64,000 nt of DNA from Guillardia theta CCMP2712 (lineage: Eukaryota; Cryptophyceae; Pyrenomonadales; Geminigeraceae). Location: the NCBI RefSeq assembly GCF_000315625.1, contig NW_005434626.1:136620-200619 (forward strand). Reading direction: 5' to 3'. The notes under the pieces were generated by a model, which worked only from the letters and a program-made list of their open reading frames with translations, was not told the origin of the DNA and made no database searches. This document shows, piece after piece, positions 45,345-58,684 of the stretch. Each line of letters opens with the position of its first letter. Position 1 is the first letter of the stretch. The translations under genes and the position numbers were made by a program.

Positions 45345-46910
45345 GTTGGATCGATGTCCCGAGCTGGGTTCAGGGTGGGGATGAGGCTCGCGGGCCGCCC
45401 GGCCGGGCCCGGGGCTCGCCGCAACTTGAAGGCTCCGAGTCAGTGAGGCTCAGGCCCTGATGCCATAGCCTAGTACTCTGACTCTATCTCGGCACCGGCG
45501 TTCGGCCCGGCCCAGCCTGTACCGGCCGCTACCGGGTACTCAGTAGCCTAGTAGCGTACCGTCACGGTGGCACTGCGGCCGCAGTGAGTCCAGCACGCTC
45601 AGTTCCGAGCGGCCCACTGGGCCGGGGCCCGGCGCGGCCAGTGATAGTAGTTCGGAACTGGCTCAGCTGCCGCCGCGCCCAGGCGGGCCGGCAGGCTGAC
45701 AGTGTCACGCAGTTCCCGGGGCCGCCGCACCGGGCCGGGCCGCGCCCGGCCCGGGCCGCGCGGGGCGGCCCCTCCGGATCTCGGAGTCATGACTGTCGGG
45801 TGCCCTCAAATCTTATCCCACCGTCGGGGGAGATCCGTCTACGCCGTGACTACCCTACCTCCTTCTAAGGGACTACCCTACCTCATATACAAGTACCCTA
45901 CCTCCGCTACATCACCGCGACTACCCTACCTCTTCTTTGACGTCCCTACCTCCCACCATCCAAGCAGTGAAATGAGTCACCCCCAACCCCCAAATGCTCT
46001 ACCCCACCGAGTACTCCACCCGTATCGCCTCTATCACCCCCATTCCATTCCACCCCACCCAAGTAGATATAATAATCATCTCGCTGGTGGGGTGGGGTGT
46101 ATGCTGAGTGGCTGAAACATGCGCGGGATCTTCTACTTGATGTGGACTACCTAGGGGTAGTTTTTATCAGGGGTAGGGGTGGGGCGGAAGATGACTGACT
46201 ACCTACCCTTCGGATATTGAAAACAACCCCTGTTGCTCGCTTACCTCCGTTTTGTCCACCACTCGGAAACCTCCTAGGTATCACCCTACCCCCATAGATG
46301 ACACATATAGTACCCTACCCCGCCATCGGATCTCGCTCTGAAGAGTCCCCAGCAGAATCGAGCCATAGACGAGTTGGTGTACCCCCCGGGTCCCTCAGGT
46401 CTACCCCCAAAACTCCCCAGGACCACCCACCATTGATACTCATTCCCTCAAACCAAATTCTGATCACCCATCTTGATAGGGGAGCCTAGGGGTGTAGGGG
46501 TGTAGTAGGGTGCTGATGTTAATAGAGGGGGGGAGGGGGGGTGCTCGATGTAGATATCGAAGGTGGGGTGGGAGGTATTAAAATATTTAAGTTAATATGT
46601 CCACGTCGATGAAAGTAGAGGTTGCGTTGACCCCATCCTCTTTCACCAAGGTACCGGTCATTTTTCATCTCCGTTCCAAATTTGTACACTTGGTACCAAT
46701 ATTTGATTGAAACTTGGCAAATTATTTTTTAAAATTTCAAAATTTCAAGAATAAATTTCTCAATTTTCCCACCCCACTATTCTACTAGCGCTTTGTTGTT
46801 GGAGGACTTGGGACAACGGTACAGAAGCACCTGCATGGTGGGATACCCCTACCCCCATTACATTATAGAAAACCACCCCCCCGTATCTCCCCTGCACTCG
46901 AGCGGCAGCC
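45345..46910. promoter_or_regulatory. Longest tripartite intergenic region (GC island, C-runs, AT patch)
   Basis: The GC island at 45375-45790 is full of GGGCCCGG, GGCCGGGCCG and GTCACGG words, with CTAGTACTCTGACTCT resembling CTAGTACCGTGACTCT near 15120. Then about 700 bp dominated by TACCC/CTACCTC repeats (45840-46560), an AT-rich patch with GGTACCAATATTTGATTGAA and AAATTTCAAAATTTCAAG (46680-46750), and a last block GATACCCCTACCCCC and AACCACCCCCCCG (46840-46885) before the TM9SF start. No coding potential was seen. Confidence 0.45.
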
Positions 46911-49900
46911 ATGGGCTCGGTCGTGGCGCTGGTTGCTCTCTCCCTGCTCCTACCGGCGCAGGTAAGCTGGATATGCTCGCTCTCAGTCATCTATGCCATC
47001 GACCTCCTCCTTCCTCTTCTTTCTGCTCGGCTCTTCTCTTCGTACATCGCGTTGCGCATCGCATTCTATGGATCATGCTGGATCACATGCCATAGCGTGG
47101 TCCAGCAGGACGTCGAGATGCTGGCTCTATATTATCTTATGTTGCTCATCACACTGTTCTTGATGTTTTTCATTCTATGCCTGCTTCAATTATGTTCTTG
47201 TCGACGATTTGTACAAAGAGTGCGAGTGTCTTTCAACTTGTCTGTGCATGTTTGCTGTTGTGAGTTTGAGTTTCGCAGGCCTTTTACTTGCCGGGTGTTG
47301 CACCAAGAGCATTCAAAGATGGCGAGCCTGTCAAGATGAAGGTTCAGACTTTGGTGAGCACTGAGACTCCGCTGCAGTTCGACTACTATCAGGTGAAGTC
47401 TTCGACACATAACTGGAGGTCTTTTGTAATCTTGGTCTTCCAGCTTCCTTTCTGCCAACCAAGGAGGGTCCAAGATTTGCCTGAGAACCTCGGAGAGGCT
47501 CTGGCTGGCGAGAAGGCTCACACCTCCGCTTACAAGGCGCGTGTGCGCGTGAATGAGTATTGCAAAGTCCTCTGCCGCAAGACCTACACCCCCAAGCAAA
47601 TGGAAGAGTTTCAGGATTTTGCCATTCTTGAGGTAATCCATGTGAGAACCTTCTATTCCCACTCATCGTCATGTTCAGTACCGTGTGAACATGCGATTGG
47701 ACAACCTCCCTGTGGCTGAGATGATCAACTTCGCTTATGAGGACAAGCCCGACAAGACCATGCAGGTTTCAAAGAAAAGGTGATGCAGATGATTTCGAAA
47801 TGATGTTGGATTTTCAAAGATTTACAATCTTGGCTATCCCGTTGGTGGCAAGCTTGCTCCGGAAGATGGTTCCAAGAAAACGGTACATGCATAAAGGAAT
47901 TACCAAGTTTGCTGATCAATGCTCAGTCGCAAAGCACCGACACATATGTCTTGAACAACCATTTGCGCTTCAAGATCAAGTATCACCCTGTTGACACTGG
48001 AGATGGCATCACCTCCGAGGGTGAGCGAGGCAACTACATTGTTGGATATGAGGTAAATCTCTGTGGATGCTGAGCCCTGCTCTGAGCCCCACCTCAGGTC
48101 ATTCCTTTCTCCATCAAGCACACCTACTACGGAAAGTGGAATCAGTCGGCCGTGCCATACCATCCCCTCACTACCTGTGCTGGAAGCCCTCCAAATGGTC
48201 GTTTCGAACGGTCTGATCACAAGTAGAAGTTGGGCTTCACTGAATCGCGATGCAGCCATCAGCCACAGGTCATTGACCCTGCTGAGGGCGGACAGGTCAT
48301 CTGGACTTACGACGTTGAGTGGGAGCTCAGCGATGTCAAGTGGGCTTCACGCTGGGACGTTTACCTTCAGGTATTGTTGATAGCAAGAGTGAAAATGATC
48401 GTAATTGCTTGTTTTCAGATGACTGATGATAACATTCACTGGTTCTCCATCGTCAACTCATTTGTCATCCTCATCTTCCTCACCGGGTAACAAGGGCTTA
48501 GTCTCACTTGAGTCTGCTATTTACACAGTTTTGCAATCAGTATTGTTGGGTTGATTATGACCCGCATTCTCCGCAAGGATTTTGCCAGATACAACGAGGT
48601 TTGTAATGTGTTGTTCGACCATTCGGATAGTTAGTCTCACCGTCCAGGTTGCTCTTACTGAGGAAGAACTTGCGGAGGCCAATCGTGAGATGCGGTGATG
48701 TTTTCTTTGTGTGTCTGTGTGATGGGCATCTCATCTGTCCGTACAGTGAGGAGACTGGCTGGAAGCTCGTCTACGCGGATGTCTTCCGTGCTCCTCCTTT
48801 TGGAAGACTCCTCAGTGTCATGACGGGATCTGGGCTGCAGCTGTTCATTATGGTAGACTCGTTGTTGATAACCATATCCGAAGCAGCTAACTCTTGTCGG
48901 ATAGACTATCCTGACCCTTCTGTTCGCTACCTTGGGATTCTTGTCTCCAGCCAACCGCGGAGCACTTCTCTCCTCGGTGACTTTGATGTCTCAGATTTAT
49001 GGTGTGCTCACTCGCTTTCAGGTCCTCGTCTTCTTCGTGTTGATGGGCCTTCCAGCTGGCTACATGTCGGCTCGTTTCAGCAAGATGTTCAAGGAGGTTC
49101 GATCGGGTGCTGTCAACTCGATTGCAACCTGACATGGTTTGCAGGACAACCATTTCCAGACAGCCCTTTGGACTTCTACCATCTTCCCTGGAGTGAGTCC
49201 TTTGATTCACCCTCAATCAATCTTATCTGACTTGATGTTGGTCAGGTCTGCTTTGCCGTTTTCTTTGTGGTGAACCTTGTCGCTTGGGCGAAGCGATCGT
49301 CGACTGCAGTTCCTTTTGGTAGGCTCGAGACAATTTTGACGTGACTGAGACTTTCTTCAGGAACTCTCGTGGTCTTGGCTTTGTTGTGGTTTGGTGTTTC
49401 TCTGCCGCTCGTATTCTTCGGAGCCTTCCTGGGATACAAGAAGGACCCGATGACTGTCCCAGTGCAGACTAACCCCATCCCCCGTCAGATTCCTCCCCAG
49501 GTTTTTCTGTTGATTCTGATGTACATTCTCACTTACAAAAATAGCTCTGGTACCTGCAACTTCCATCTTCCATTGTAATGGGAGGACTTCTGTCCTTTGG
49601 AGCTGTATTTGTCGAGATGTTCTTCATTATCTCGTCCATTTGGCAGGTGTAGGAATATTCAAAATTTCACGGCATGTCTGATCGCGTTTGCAGCACCGTT
49701 TCTATTACATGTTTGGATTCCTTGCACTGGTCTTCATCATCCTCATCGTTACCTGCGCTGAGATCACCATCGTCTTGTGCTACCTCCATCTGTGCGCTGA
49801 GGACTACCGGTAGGGAACGATGCAAGCATGATGTGAATGCTTTCTGATGATGAGCAGATGGTGGTGGAGGTCATACTTGACCTCTGGTGCTGTCGCTTTC

Positions 49901-50201
49901 TACATGTTCCTTTATGGAGCATACCACTACTTCACCAGAGCTCACCCTTCGGCTCACTTTGACTCTCTCGCATCGAGCGTCTACTTTGGGTAATAGATTC
50001 CGATTTCATTTTGTCCTGCGTGCGGGATGCTGACCTTTGACTTGCAGATATCTGTTCATCTTCTGTTATGCAGTGTTTGTTTGCACTGGGTACGTTAACG
50101 TAGTGGTTTCACGGTCGGTCTGACTTGTTAACAGCTTCGTTGGGTTCTACTCGTGCTATCAGTTCATCGTTAAGATCTACAGCTCAATCAAGATCGATTA
50201 A
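46911..50201 (+). CDS. Transmembrane 9 superfamily (nonaspanin) protein
   Basis: Nine-pass endomembrane protein of the TM9SF/EMP70 family, which acts in Golgi/endosomal cargo sorting. The ATG at 46911 gives a signal peptide [17 protein letters not shown]; the next exon starts [20 protein letters not shown], the family's mature N-terminus. Luminal exons include [34 protein letters not shown], and [20 protein letters not shown]. The membrane part follows: [36 protein letters not shown], the family motif [113 protein letters not shown] and [18 protein letters not shown]. The terminal KID fits the KXD/E signal for COPI-dependent Golgi retention. About 18 exons with short introns; the stop TAA is at 50201. 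Confidence 0.92.
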
Positions 50202-50348
50202 GGGACAAGAGTTGGTCTCGGCGTTATGACAGCCTTGAGCCGGCGTCTCTTCATGAAACATCTACTCCACCTGTGAATTTGAGCCTTTAATTAAAGAAGC
50301 AAGAGACCGCTGACGCGACTGTAAACAATAGAGCTGGTGCCGGTAGTC

Positions 50349-52735
50349 TTAAATGGCACCGTAGAGCCTCACAGGGAGCTCCTGGCGCTTCCCCGCTCTC
50401 TTCCTCCTTGCCGCGACGATCAGGGCGATCATGGCCACATTGAGAACCACGAGGATGGCGACAGCGGAGGTAGACGAACCAGCGATGCGCTGGAAGAAGG
50501 GAACCTCACGCACCCTCACTGAAGTCTGGGCGAGGGAGTGAAGGTTCTCGGAGAAGTAGTAGCCCGGCAGCTGGTTCTTGATGTGTGCCGGAAGGTCGTG
50601 CTTGTTAGCAAAGACACCAAAAACAGTGGAGCCAGTGTCGAAGATGACGGTGAAAGTCTGTCGAGGAGTTCCGATGCCGACGTCCATGAAGTACTGGGTT
50701 CCCTTCTGGTTCACGATGGGGATGCGATCGACCTGCGTGAGAATCTCCTGGTGCTGGGCTGGGTACATGACCTCGTTGCCACGGAGAGCCCTAAGCTTCG
50801 CTACTGGAGCGCTGTTGAGCTCGAAGTTAGCCAGCACGTTTCTTGTGACAGGAACGTAACGCTTGTTGAGCGGAGCAATGCCGATGATGGGCTTGTGACC
50901 TGTCATATCGAACTCGACGATGTATTCCCGGAAGAAGACATCTCCGACGAGCAAGCCTTGCATGCCCTCAGGCGACGGCTGTACGCAAGTCTGATCGGTC
51001 TCGGCCAGGTACCATGAAGAGAAGGGGACTTCCCAGGTCTTCTGCCCGATCTCCAACCAGAAGGATCTTCCCTTCTTCCAGTGCTTGGCGAAATCATCCC
51101 AAGGAACGTTCGCCAGCTGGCCTTGCATGGAGTCCGCAGGGATGACCAAGCAGGAGGTGCCAGAATCCATGATAGAAGGAGCTCCGTAGTTGCGCTGAGC
51201 CTTGGACCTGAACTGCAGAAGCTCGACCGCTGATCCGTAGTTGTCACCAAACTTCAAGGAGGTGACGCCAACGATGAAGTCGTCGGAGGCCAACGCCGGT
51301 GTGTACCACATGGTACCTTGAGGCAGCGATTAGCCCACAGCAAAGCACAAGTATGTTGGGTACCTGAGGTGGTTGCGGGATCGTATCCTCCAAGCTGAAC
51401 CTCAGCAGCATCATCGGTGGAGAAGAAGGAAAACTTGCGCTTGAGGTTCGCAGCGTTAGTGTCCTGCAGCACCGTCAGAACGTCTGGCGCCATGCACTCT
51501 CAACACGCCACCTTGTTCTCAGCGTCGGTCATGGCAAACAACACAGGGGTCGGGAGGTCACTGCCAGCCTTGGGGAGACCGAAGCCGAGGATACCGTCGA
51601 CACCATTGAAGTCAGGGCTGTTGCAATCGGTGATGACACCTGCGCTGTCGTCACGGCAGACACTAGCACACGCCGCCCGTACCGAAGGGAGAAGTAGCCT
51701 TGTAGTCGCCCATGTACACTTGATCCACTCCAGAAAATCCCCTGAGGTGCGATCCATCCGCATAGTTGAGGTCGAAAGTCTGCAGCGAGAGGTCAAACTT
51801 GGCCCACAGGTCATCACAGGGAGGGTAAAGAGGTACCTGTGAGGTTTGGGCAACGAAGGTAGAGGACTTGCTCGCATCGAAATGCCTCGAGTCTTGGGGC
51901 CTGCGGTAGGGCGTCAACTTACATGACACCAACATGTCTGTCATCGAACCTGTAGGCCTCATCGAAGAGCTTGTTGGACGACTTCTCATCGGCTACCTTG
52001 AACTTTCTGCTATGCATGCGAGCATGTCGGCTGACAGATGCGCACTAGAAAACGTTTCAGTCCACAAGAGACATGGCATGCATACAAGTACCTGAACCCT
52101 GAAGGATGGGTCGGTATCACAGGGAAGCTCGTCTCTGGCCATCTGCAACACAGTGAGAAACAAAAACAGAGAAGCGAAAGGGAAGGATGAAGAAGCAATG
52201 GAGTGCAAGTGAGAATTTTATCCTACCTGGTCAGCATGCTTCCTTGCAAAGTCGTCAAGCTCTCGAACGTCAGTTCGGACATCCTCCCTTGCAAAGTAGG
52301 CATTGAAGTCTGCAAACATGTAAGAAGAAACATTGATATGTTGATAGCCCGACAGCAAAGACTACCCTACACAAATCGCAAGTTGCAGCAAATGGGACCG
52401 AGATGATGAAGGCATCGAACAGAAAGAAGATGTCAAGAAGAAACGAAAGCATGACATTGGTAGGAGTCATTCACCAGAATTTAGAAAAGTGGGAGAAAAG
52501 AAATCAGCTCAACAATGATCATTCACGGCACAACTGGCAGCAACGTAGGTGAACAAAACAAGATGAACTACATGAGCAGCAAGTTACAATCAACTTGTAG
52601 CTTCGAAACCTCTCACTGGATTTGCTCACCTCTTGCTGCTTGTCTTCCTGTCTCTTGAATCTTCGTGGGAACTGCCATGCCGACCCCCAACAGGCACGCC
52701 AGCGCCATGGCAGTCGCCAGCCCCCGTCCCACCAT
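50349..52735 (-). CDS. Membrane aspartic protease with permuted lobe order
   Basis: The minus-strand ATG at 52735 gives a signal peptide (GLATAMALACLLGVGMA). Small exons (FNAYFAREDVRTDVRELDDF; MARDELPCDTDPSFRVQ; KFKVADEKSSNKLFDEAYRF) lead into pepsin-like sequence beginning after the usual first active site: SRHFDASKSSTF, FDLNYADGSHLRGFSGVDQV (flap region), GILGFGLPKAG, then the C-lobe: APSIMDSGTSCLVIP (about 51160), LLVGDVFFREYIVEFDMTGH, IIGIAPLNKRY. Only after that, in the same uninterrupted exon, comes the N-lobe start YFMDVGIGTPRQTFTVIFDTG with ST (about 50640). A membrane helix TSAVAILVVLNVAMIALIVA and a basic tail end the protein. Both catalytic Asp are present, but in reversed order (DSG before DTG). 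No DTG was found in the upstream exons. A rearranged tandem duplication is the main alternative to circular permutation. Confidence 0.78.
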
Positions 52736-53256
52736 CGTGTCCCCTCTGAAGAGTCGTACCACCCTACCCCCAATTTAACGATATCTTTTCGGTGGATACC
52801 CACATATAAGGTAGGTAGGGTTCAAACGAAAACAATACACCGGTACATGGTCCCTAAAGAATTAGAACTAGAGGGTAGGGGTGGGGTAGGGGTACTAGTC
52901 AGAGTACGGGGTGATCCCTTTCGGTATACTTTGCCCACATCCCCACTCATTCTGACTCTCACTGCCGGGCTTGAGCCAGGGCTTGAGCAGGGCTTGAGTA
53001 GAGCCTATAGTACGGCCCCCGTCACAGTGCTGGTCAGTGAGGGCCCGGCCAGTGATCGGACCGGCGGCACCGAAGGCCGGCAAGGCCGGACGGTCCGGCC
53101 AGAGCGCGGCCGAAGGCTCACGGGGGGCCGCTGGTGTTTCGACGGCGAACACTTAGTGACGTAGCACTAAGTGACTTAATTTGTTGATTCAATGACGCTG
53201 CTAGGCTACTGAGGCAGAACGGACTAGTCCTGAAGTTCACTGACATAGCCGTGAAA
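52736..53256. promoter_or_regulatory. 5' flank of the aspartic protease gene
   Basis: On the plus strand CCACCCTACCCCCAATTT (52757), GGTAGGTAGGG (52810) and GGGTAGGGGTGGGGTAGGGG (52873) lie near the start, followed by a GC island (about 53025-53130) with GTGATCGGACCGGCGG, GGCCGG and GGGGGCC words. The island touches the 3' end of the next gene (stop at 53257). Confidence 0.45.
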
Positions 53257-56200
53257 CTAGCACTTTCCCCTCCAATAAGGAGAGGTCTTGGGTACCTTCC
53301 AGTCCTCCCAGCTGAAGATCTTGTTGTCAAGGCCTTTGTACTTGAATTCCTCAGTCATCCCGTCGGAGGGAAAGAAAACCGCAAACTTGGACTTGGGCAA
53401 GAGGGGATCTTCTGCTTGCACGACCTTGCCTACGTACCAACGATGGGGTTTCTGCAAGAAGCAGTCAGTTCGAGACAAGACGAGCGATGTCAGGTTTCCT
53501 GGTACATCCGCTGGTACTTGCGAGTCACAAGAAGGTATCGCCCCGGCTTCTTCCGCTTCTTCGCATTCTCTTCGAGATCATCTTCCCGCTCCTCGAAGAG
53601 CACACACAGGAGCTTCCCCACTTCAATGTCCTTCGAGCGATAGTCGTGGCGTTGGCTCCACCATTTCTCCATGAACTGTACCTGCTTGGGGGATAGGACC
53701 TCTTCCTCCTCGTTCACATAGATCTCTGCGTCGATCATGAACTGTTTCTCCTGCTGTCCTAATTTACAACTTGAAGGTGCTCCTGCTGGCCACTTGGCTA
53801 TTTCTTGCCCCGATTCCGACCCTTCACTGTCCACTGCCAACTTTCGCTTTCGCGATACAGTCGGTCGCTGTGCTCCACCATCTTCACGAGCCTTAGAGTT
53901 TTCAGCTGCAGGATCATGGGCAGCCTCCTGTCCCTCTACCTGGTCGACCGTTTCCTTGTCCATGTGCTCGCTGCCCTGGAGCAGGACTTCACTCGGTCTA
54001 GCCGGGGCCACTCGCTTGTCGAGCATGAATACCAGGTCGAGGTCTCTGCACATGAACAACTTTGCCTTGCTCCATTTCTTCCTGTCCTGCAGAAGGTCCA
54101 AGGCCTCGAACTCGATCTCAAAGCTGCCGAACGTTTCCTTGAAGGTTTTGGTGGCTTCCGGGAGGGAGTTCTTCCTTTCTTTAGTCACTCTGTGTGCATT
54201 CTGTAGGCCGGAGAGGATCACTCTGGCTTGCTCCTGCTCTTCTCTTGTGCTCATCAACTGATGGAGCAAGTGAACAACTTCAGCACCATCGATTCGAGAG
54301 ATCTGATCTCCATTTCCGTTGATTCTCTCAAACAAAGAGCTCAATGCAAGGACAATTTCGTTAGTTTCCTCCTGATCATCTGGTATGACAGGCGTCGTCG
54401 AATCAGACCCAGCAACATTCTCACCATTCTCTACTTCACTTCTGCCGCTCATGGAATCCTTTAAGGTGCTCTCCGTTGTTTGATCGCACATATGTGAGCC
54501 CCTATTAGCTTCAATTGAGTTGGACGAGTCGTCCTGTGCGACGGACTGCAAACTTGGCACGCTGGTCGTTTGCGTTGCTTCATGAGCTGTTGAACCACCT
54601 TCTTCTTGAAGACTGTTTTCAGCTTGTCGATTTTGTTCAACTCTTGCATCAGATGCAGTAGCTGTTTGAGGAGAATCGCGCTGTAGTAGTTGACTTGGAG
54701 GACATGTTTGTGTTGATGCATCAACTCTTTCCACTGCAGCCAAATGTGGCGAGGCCTCAATATCAGGCGTAGTTGTTAAACCTTTGGAGTTCAGCATCGA
54801 CGAGTTCTGATGCTGGAATGGTAAATCGTAAAACGATTTCATTTCTTCATAGACTTTCTCCAAGCTCTTCCCCAACTGCTTTCGAGCGAGCAGCTCGGAT
54901 TTCAATTTGATCATCATGTCGTCTTCAAAACATTTCATGACGACGAGGAGATTGTTCTTCAAGTCTCCTCCCTCTTGAAACGCGGCATCTTTCTCCAAAT
55001 TTACCTCCCTGTACACAATGTCCACCTTACTGTCTTGAATCGACAAGAAATGTTTCTTTAAGCACTTTCGCAGCGTTTTGATCGTTTTGACATGTTTCGA
55101 GAAACAGCGCTTGAGCCTTCTCATTGCAGGGGTATTCGTTGTTTCATCGTAGGATGGGTCGAGATCACTGTCATCGTGCCTTTGACTAGCAAGATAGCAG
55201 GTCTGCCACTCATTTCTGTGATCTGCATGATCATGATTTGTCGACAGACTCTCTGAGGTACCAGGGTACCAGGAACACAAGGTTGGAAGTAAAACAACAA
55301 ATCAGATTCGATAGCAACTATGCAGCTTCTTTACCTGCATGCTGTGAAGTATCCCCTACGCACGCAGCGCTCTTGCCATTCACCACCCCCATCCTGATGA
55401 TTGTGAGCTGGCTAACCCAAAGTGACAAGCAATATTTACCTGTGCGAAGTTGGACAGTCAGGAAACCCATTGATCGTTCCGTAGCACAACGAAACATTTT
55501 CTGCCCATCGTCCAGACTCTGCACAACTCATCGCAACATCCGCATCCCTTGCCTCATTATCAGCATCTATCTGACGACCATGGTGGTCTGGCTGTGATGA
55601 TGAACTTGCATTCTTGACCTCGATGAGAGTTGATTCTGTACTTCCTGTATCGGCCAAGACAAGAGGGACTGGATCGCAATCAAGAATGTCTTCATTTTGC
55701 AAATTGGTATGATCAAGAGCATCATCTTCCAACGTAACGGAGAGATTGCACATGTCTTTGTGTAAGAGGTGCAGACCGATCCAATGGTCGTTTAGCAATA
55801 TGGCTCGTTGAAAGAAGCTTTTGTTTGTAATCCCGTCACTGATCAGATCTTGCAGGGTCTCATGGAGCTTGTCAATCGCAATCACATCGACTTCTTCACT
55901 TCCCAGCTTGATCAGATGTCGACCTGTCATCTTGCACAAATGTTCTTCTTGCTGCAACTCATCCCACTGGATTTGACCAGAGATAGCATGAAGAAAGGAT
56001 CGAGAGAGAGCGAAGAGATGATCATCAATCTCAACACATTTCACAACTTCACATGTGTCGTTGAGAGTTTCAGGAACATCCAGATGAACGTGAAGTTCCG
56101 TGTTATCAGCTCTCGTGACCCTCTTGAAAAATTCTTTGCAGTAGTACAAGACGTGTCTCTCTTCCTCTTTGAATAAAACCCTTTCCACTTCCACCGGGAA

Positions 56201-58684
56201 GTCCTCTACAACAGAATCACAAGCAACCAAAATTTTGATTTGTTTCATCACCTTCCAAAGAATCGACAGTTTCTTCTGCTGTGTTGTGTTCAGCTGTCAC
56301 TATATTTGTTGACGGACCCATGTCTGTCGCCTTCTGTTGACATTTGATCAAAATGTGAACGCTATTTGATTCTAGCAAAGCATTACCCTCGCATCTGACT
56401 CGATTGATCCAGGGACAGCATCATAAACAACAGAGTCATCTTCAGATGCTGCAATTTAGTTTAGGATTGATAAAAGGACCCACCAAAACACACCTGAACC
56501 CTTCTCATTCGTAGATCTTAGTTCCTCATTCTCAGAGGAAATATTTCTTTCAAAATTTGAAGGTTGGTCTATTACAGATGCAGCCTCCTGGACCCTAGAT
56601 ACAATTTCCTCGTAAAACGTACTATGGATACTACTACATTTGTCGCCATTGACGCTCTTGGAAGAATCTGAACACCTCAGATTAAATATTTCATCCTGCA
56701 GCGTTGCAAAGTCATTTCCTTTGTCCCTCCAGAAACGGTTTACCATCATCGTAGTGCGACGAAATGGCAAACAGATCAGAATTTGGTCGCCGCAGCCCTC
56801 ACTCATTACACTCTCATCGCGATTTTGTTCAAGATTGTTGGCCTGAGAGGAAGCAAAATGGCGCTCAAGGTTACACCAGTGTTCATCCAATCGTCTTGCT
56901 TTCTCACGAAATAGTCTGATTTGCTCTCTAGGCTTTTGACGAATTTTGAGAGGTTGTTCCTTCAATATATTCCGAACAATATCCTTCAAGCACGCATGCA
57001 AATTCTTCACTTTTATAGAATCATCTGAACCATCTTCTCCTTTGTCACCGATTGCTCTCAAAATTGCCTTTCTAAGCTCAACAGAGAAACTTGCCTCGTT
57101 GTTGATAAAAGAGAAGAAGTCTGTTTTGCTTATACTCCATTCTCCATCTTTTTCAAAGCATGCGATAGTCACAAAGCGACTGTGACGAGATAACTCCAAT
57201 AGGCCATCTTGCTTCAGACGACCGAAGTAGTATTCCTTGACAACCACATTGGACAAGTTTTCTTGATTCCTCTCAACCCCGGAATCGTTATTTTCATTTT
57301 CGTACACATTGTTCGAGTCATGGTTTTCCAGCCATCGAGAATCTGCATCCACACACAATTTACAATCTTCCAATTTGGTCTTCGCCTTTTTCAAGATATC
57401 ATCTAAATCCGTAAGATTGAACGTCGCAACTCTCTCGTTCGTGAAAGTTCGGAATTGAAACACCTCATTCATCACCCTTTCGATGGTTTTTTCCTTACGA
57501 AGAGGAGAAAGGCCGAGAGCAAATTGCATGAAAGTTATTGCAGACACGAAAAAAATGTTTTCCTCTCGCTTGAAAAGCATCAAAGATCTTTGCCTTCCAT
57601 AACATTTGTCCTTTAACATCAGAAAATATCCTCCTTGCGTTCCTCTCAAGAACCTGAAGCCTTCACCTGCGCAAGTAATCACCTCAAAACTGAGCAGATA
57701 TTTTTTCGGTTGCATTTTTGTTCTTCAACACAGTATCACAGACACGTGTCTATTACAAAACAGTTTTCATGCAAAGGCGCACTCAGTCCAACAAAGTTAT
57801 CACGAATGCGAGTCTAAGTCATCCTTTTCTCACCTTCACGGATCATATCGTCATTCTTTAGCATGTCCTTCGTTAACCCTATTGTTGGTAATTTGACTTC
57901 TCTTCGACACATGTAAGACTCGATCACATTCATTTCCTCATTGATTCCATCCAGACTGCTGGTTGCTCCAAACAAAACATCTTCTTTCCTCAAGTTTTCG
58001 ATACCTTCCTTTAGACCTGCCTTCGATCCACATTTCAGGCCTGGAGCGTTCCCATCGAACAAGATCCCAAGAACTGCATCTTTGAACTCATTGAGGTAAA
58101 CGAGGTCCACAGCACTCGTGCCCTGAGGTGCTGCGATGATTTTGAGTCTCTCCTTCCACTTCTCCCTCCTTTTCAGCTCTCCGATCACAGCAGAGGAGTA
58201 GTGGACAATGCTGTTCACGGCTAAGGCTTTACGATTGAAGAATGACCTGCAAGACAGAAGAAGCAAGTGATACGAGAAGAATTATAGGAGTCAAGACACT
58301 TCAAAGCCAACAGGTCAACACTAACCGCACAAAATGAGCTGCAGCGACGTAGATCTCATCTTTCTCTGTGAACTTCAAGACCGAAAGCTCAGCTCCAAGA
58401 ATCGCGTCGCAGTTAAGAAAGACTTTGAATTGAATCTTGGATAATATCAGTCGAACGGCAAGAGACAACACTTCAAGTTACGCATTCGTCTTCATACTTG
58501 TTTGACATCCTTCCTCGTTTCGCAGGGACGCAAGCCTGTCAGAAGCCACCTTCACTGTTTGATAGCAGGGTATTCTCTGCTCATTTGCATTGGTTACAAA
58601 TACTCGTCTACACTGAGCATTGCACTCTATGCTACTCAGCAATTGAACAAAACAAACTTGCAACGGCCTAACATCGGCTACCAT
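53257..58684 (-). CDS. Very large multi-exon protein, family unknown
   Basis: Minus-strand exons join in frame over 5.4 kb and could encode about 1,400-1,500 residues. A start is proposed at the ATG at 58684 (MVADVRPLQVCFVQLLSS), though the region upstream ends in a scaffold gap. Exon landmarks: LSKIQFKVFLNCDAILGAEL, RKALAVNSIVHYSSAVIGEL, TSAVDLVYLNEFKDAVLGIL, KYLLSFEVITCAGEGFRFLR, EYYFGRLKQDGLLELSRHSR, ASEDDSVVYDAVPGSIESDA, FPVEVERVLFKEEERHVLYY, a Gln/Ser/Glu-rich middle, KQVQFMEKWWSQRHDYRSKD, KLLCVLFEER and the last exon KPHRWYVGKVVQAEDPLLPK with FAVFFPSDG, which looks like a Tudor/agenet-type barrel. The last two regions hint at a chromatin-associated protein, but that is weak. Two adjacent genes instead of one cannot be excluded. 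Confidence 0.5.

Noticed and set aside
45375-45790. GC islands as tRNA, rRNA or other structured RNA genes
   Set aside because: No cloverleaf, A/B-box pair or rRNA signature could be seen; the palindromes follow from GGCCCGG composition.
53490-55280. Treating the 596-codon minus frame as a complete gene
   Set aside because: Its first residues have no start context and splice-consistent exons continue on both sides, so it was merged into the larger gene.
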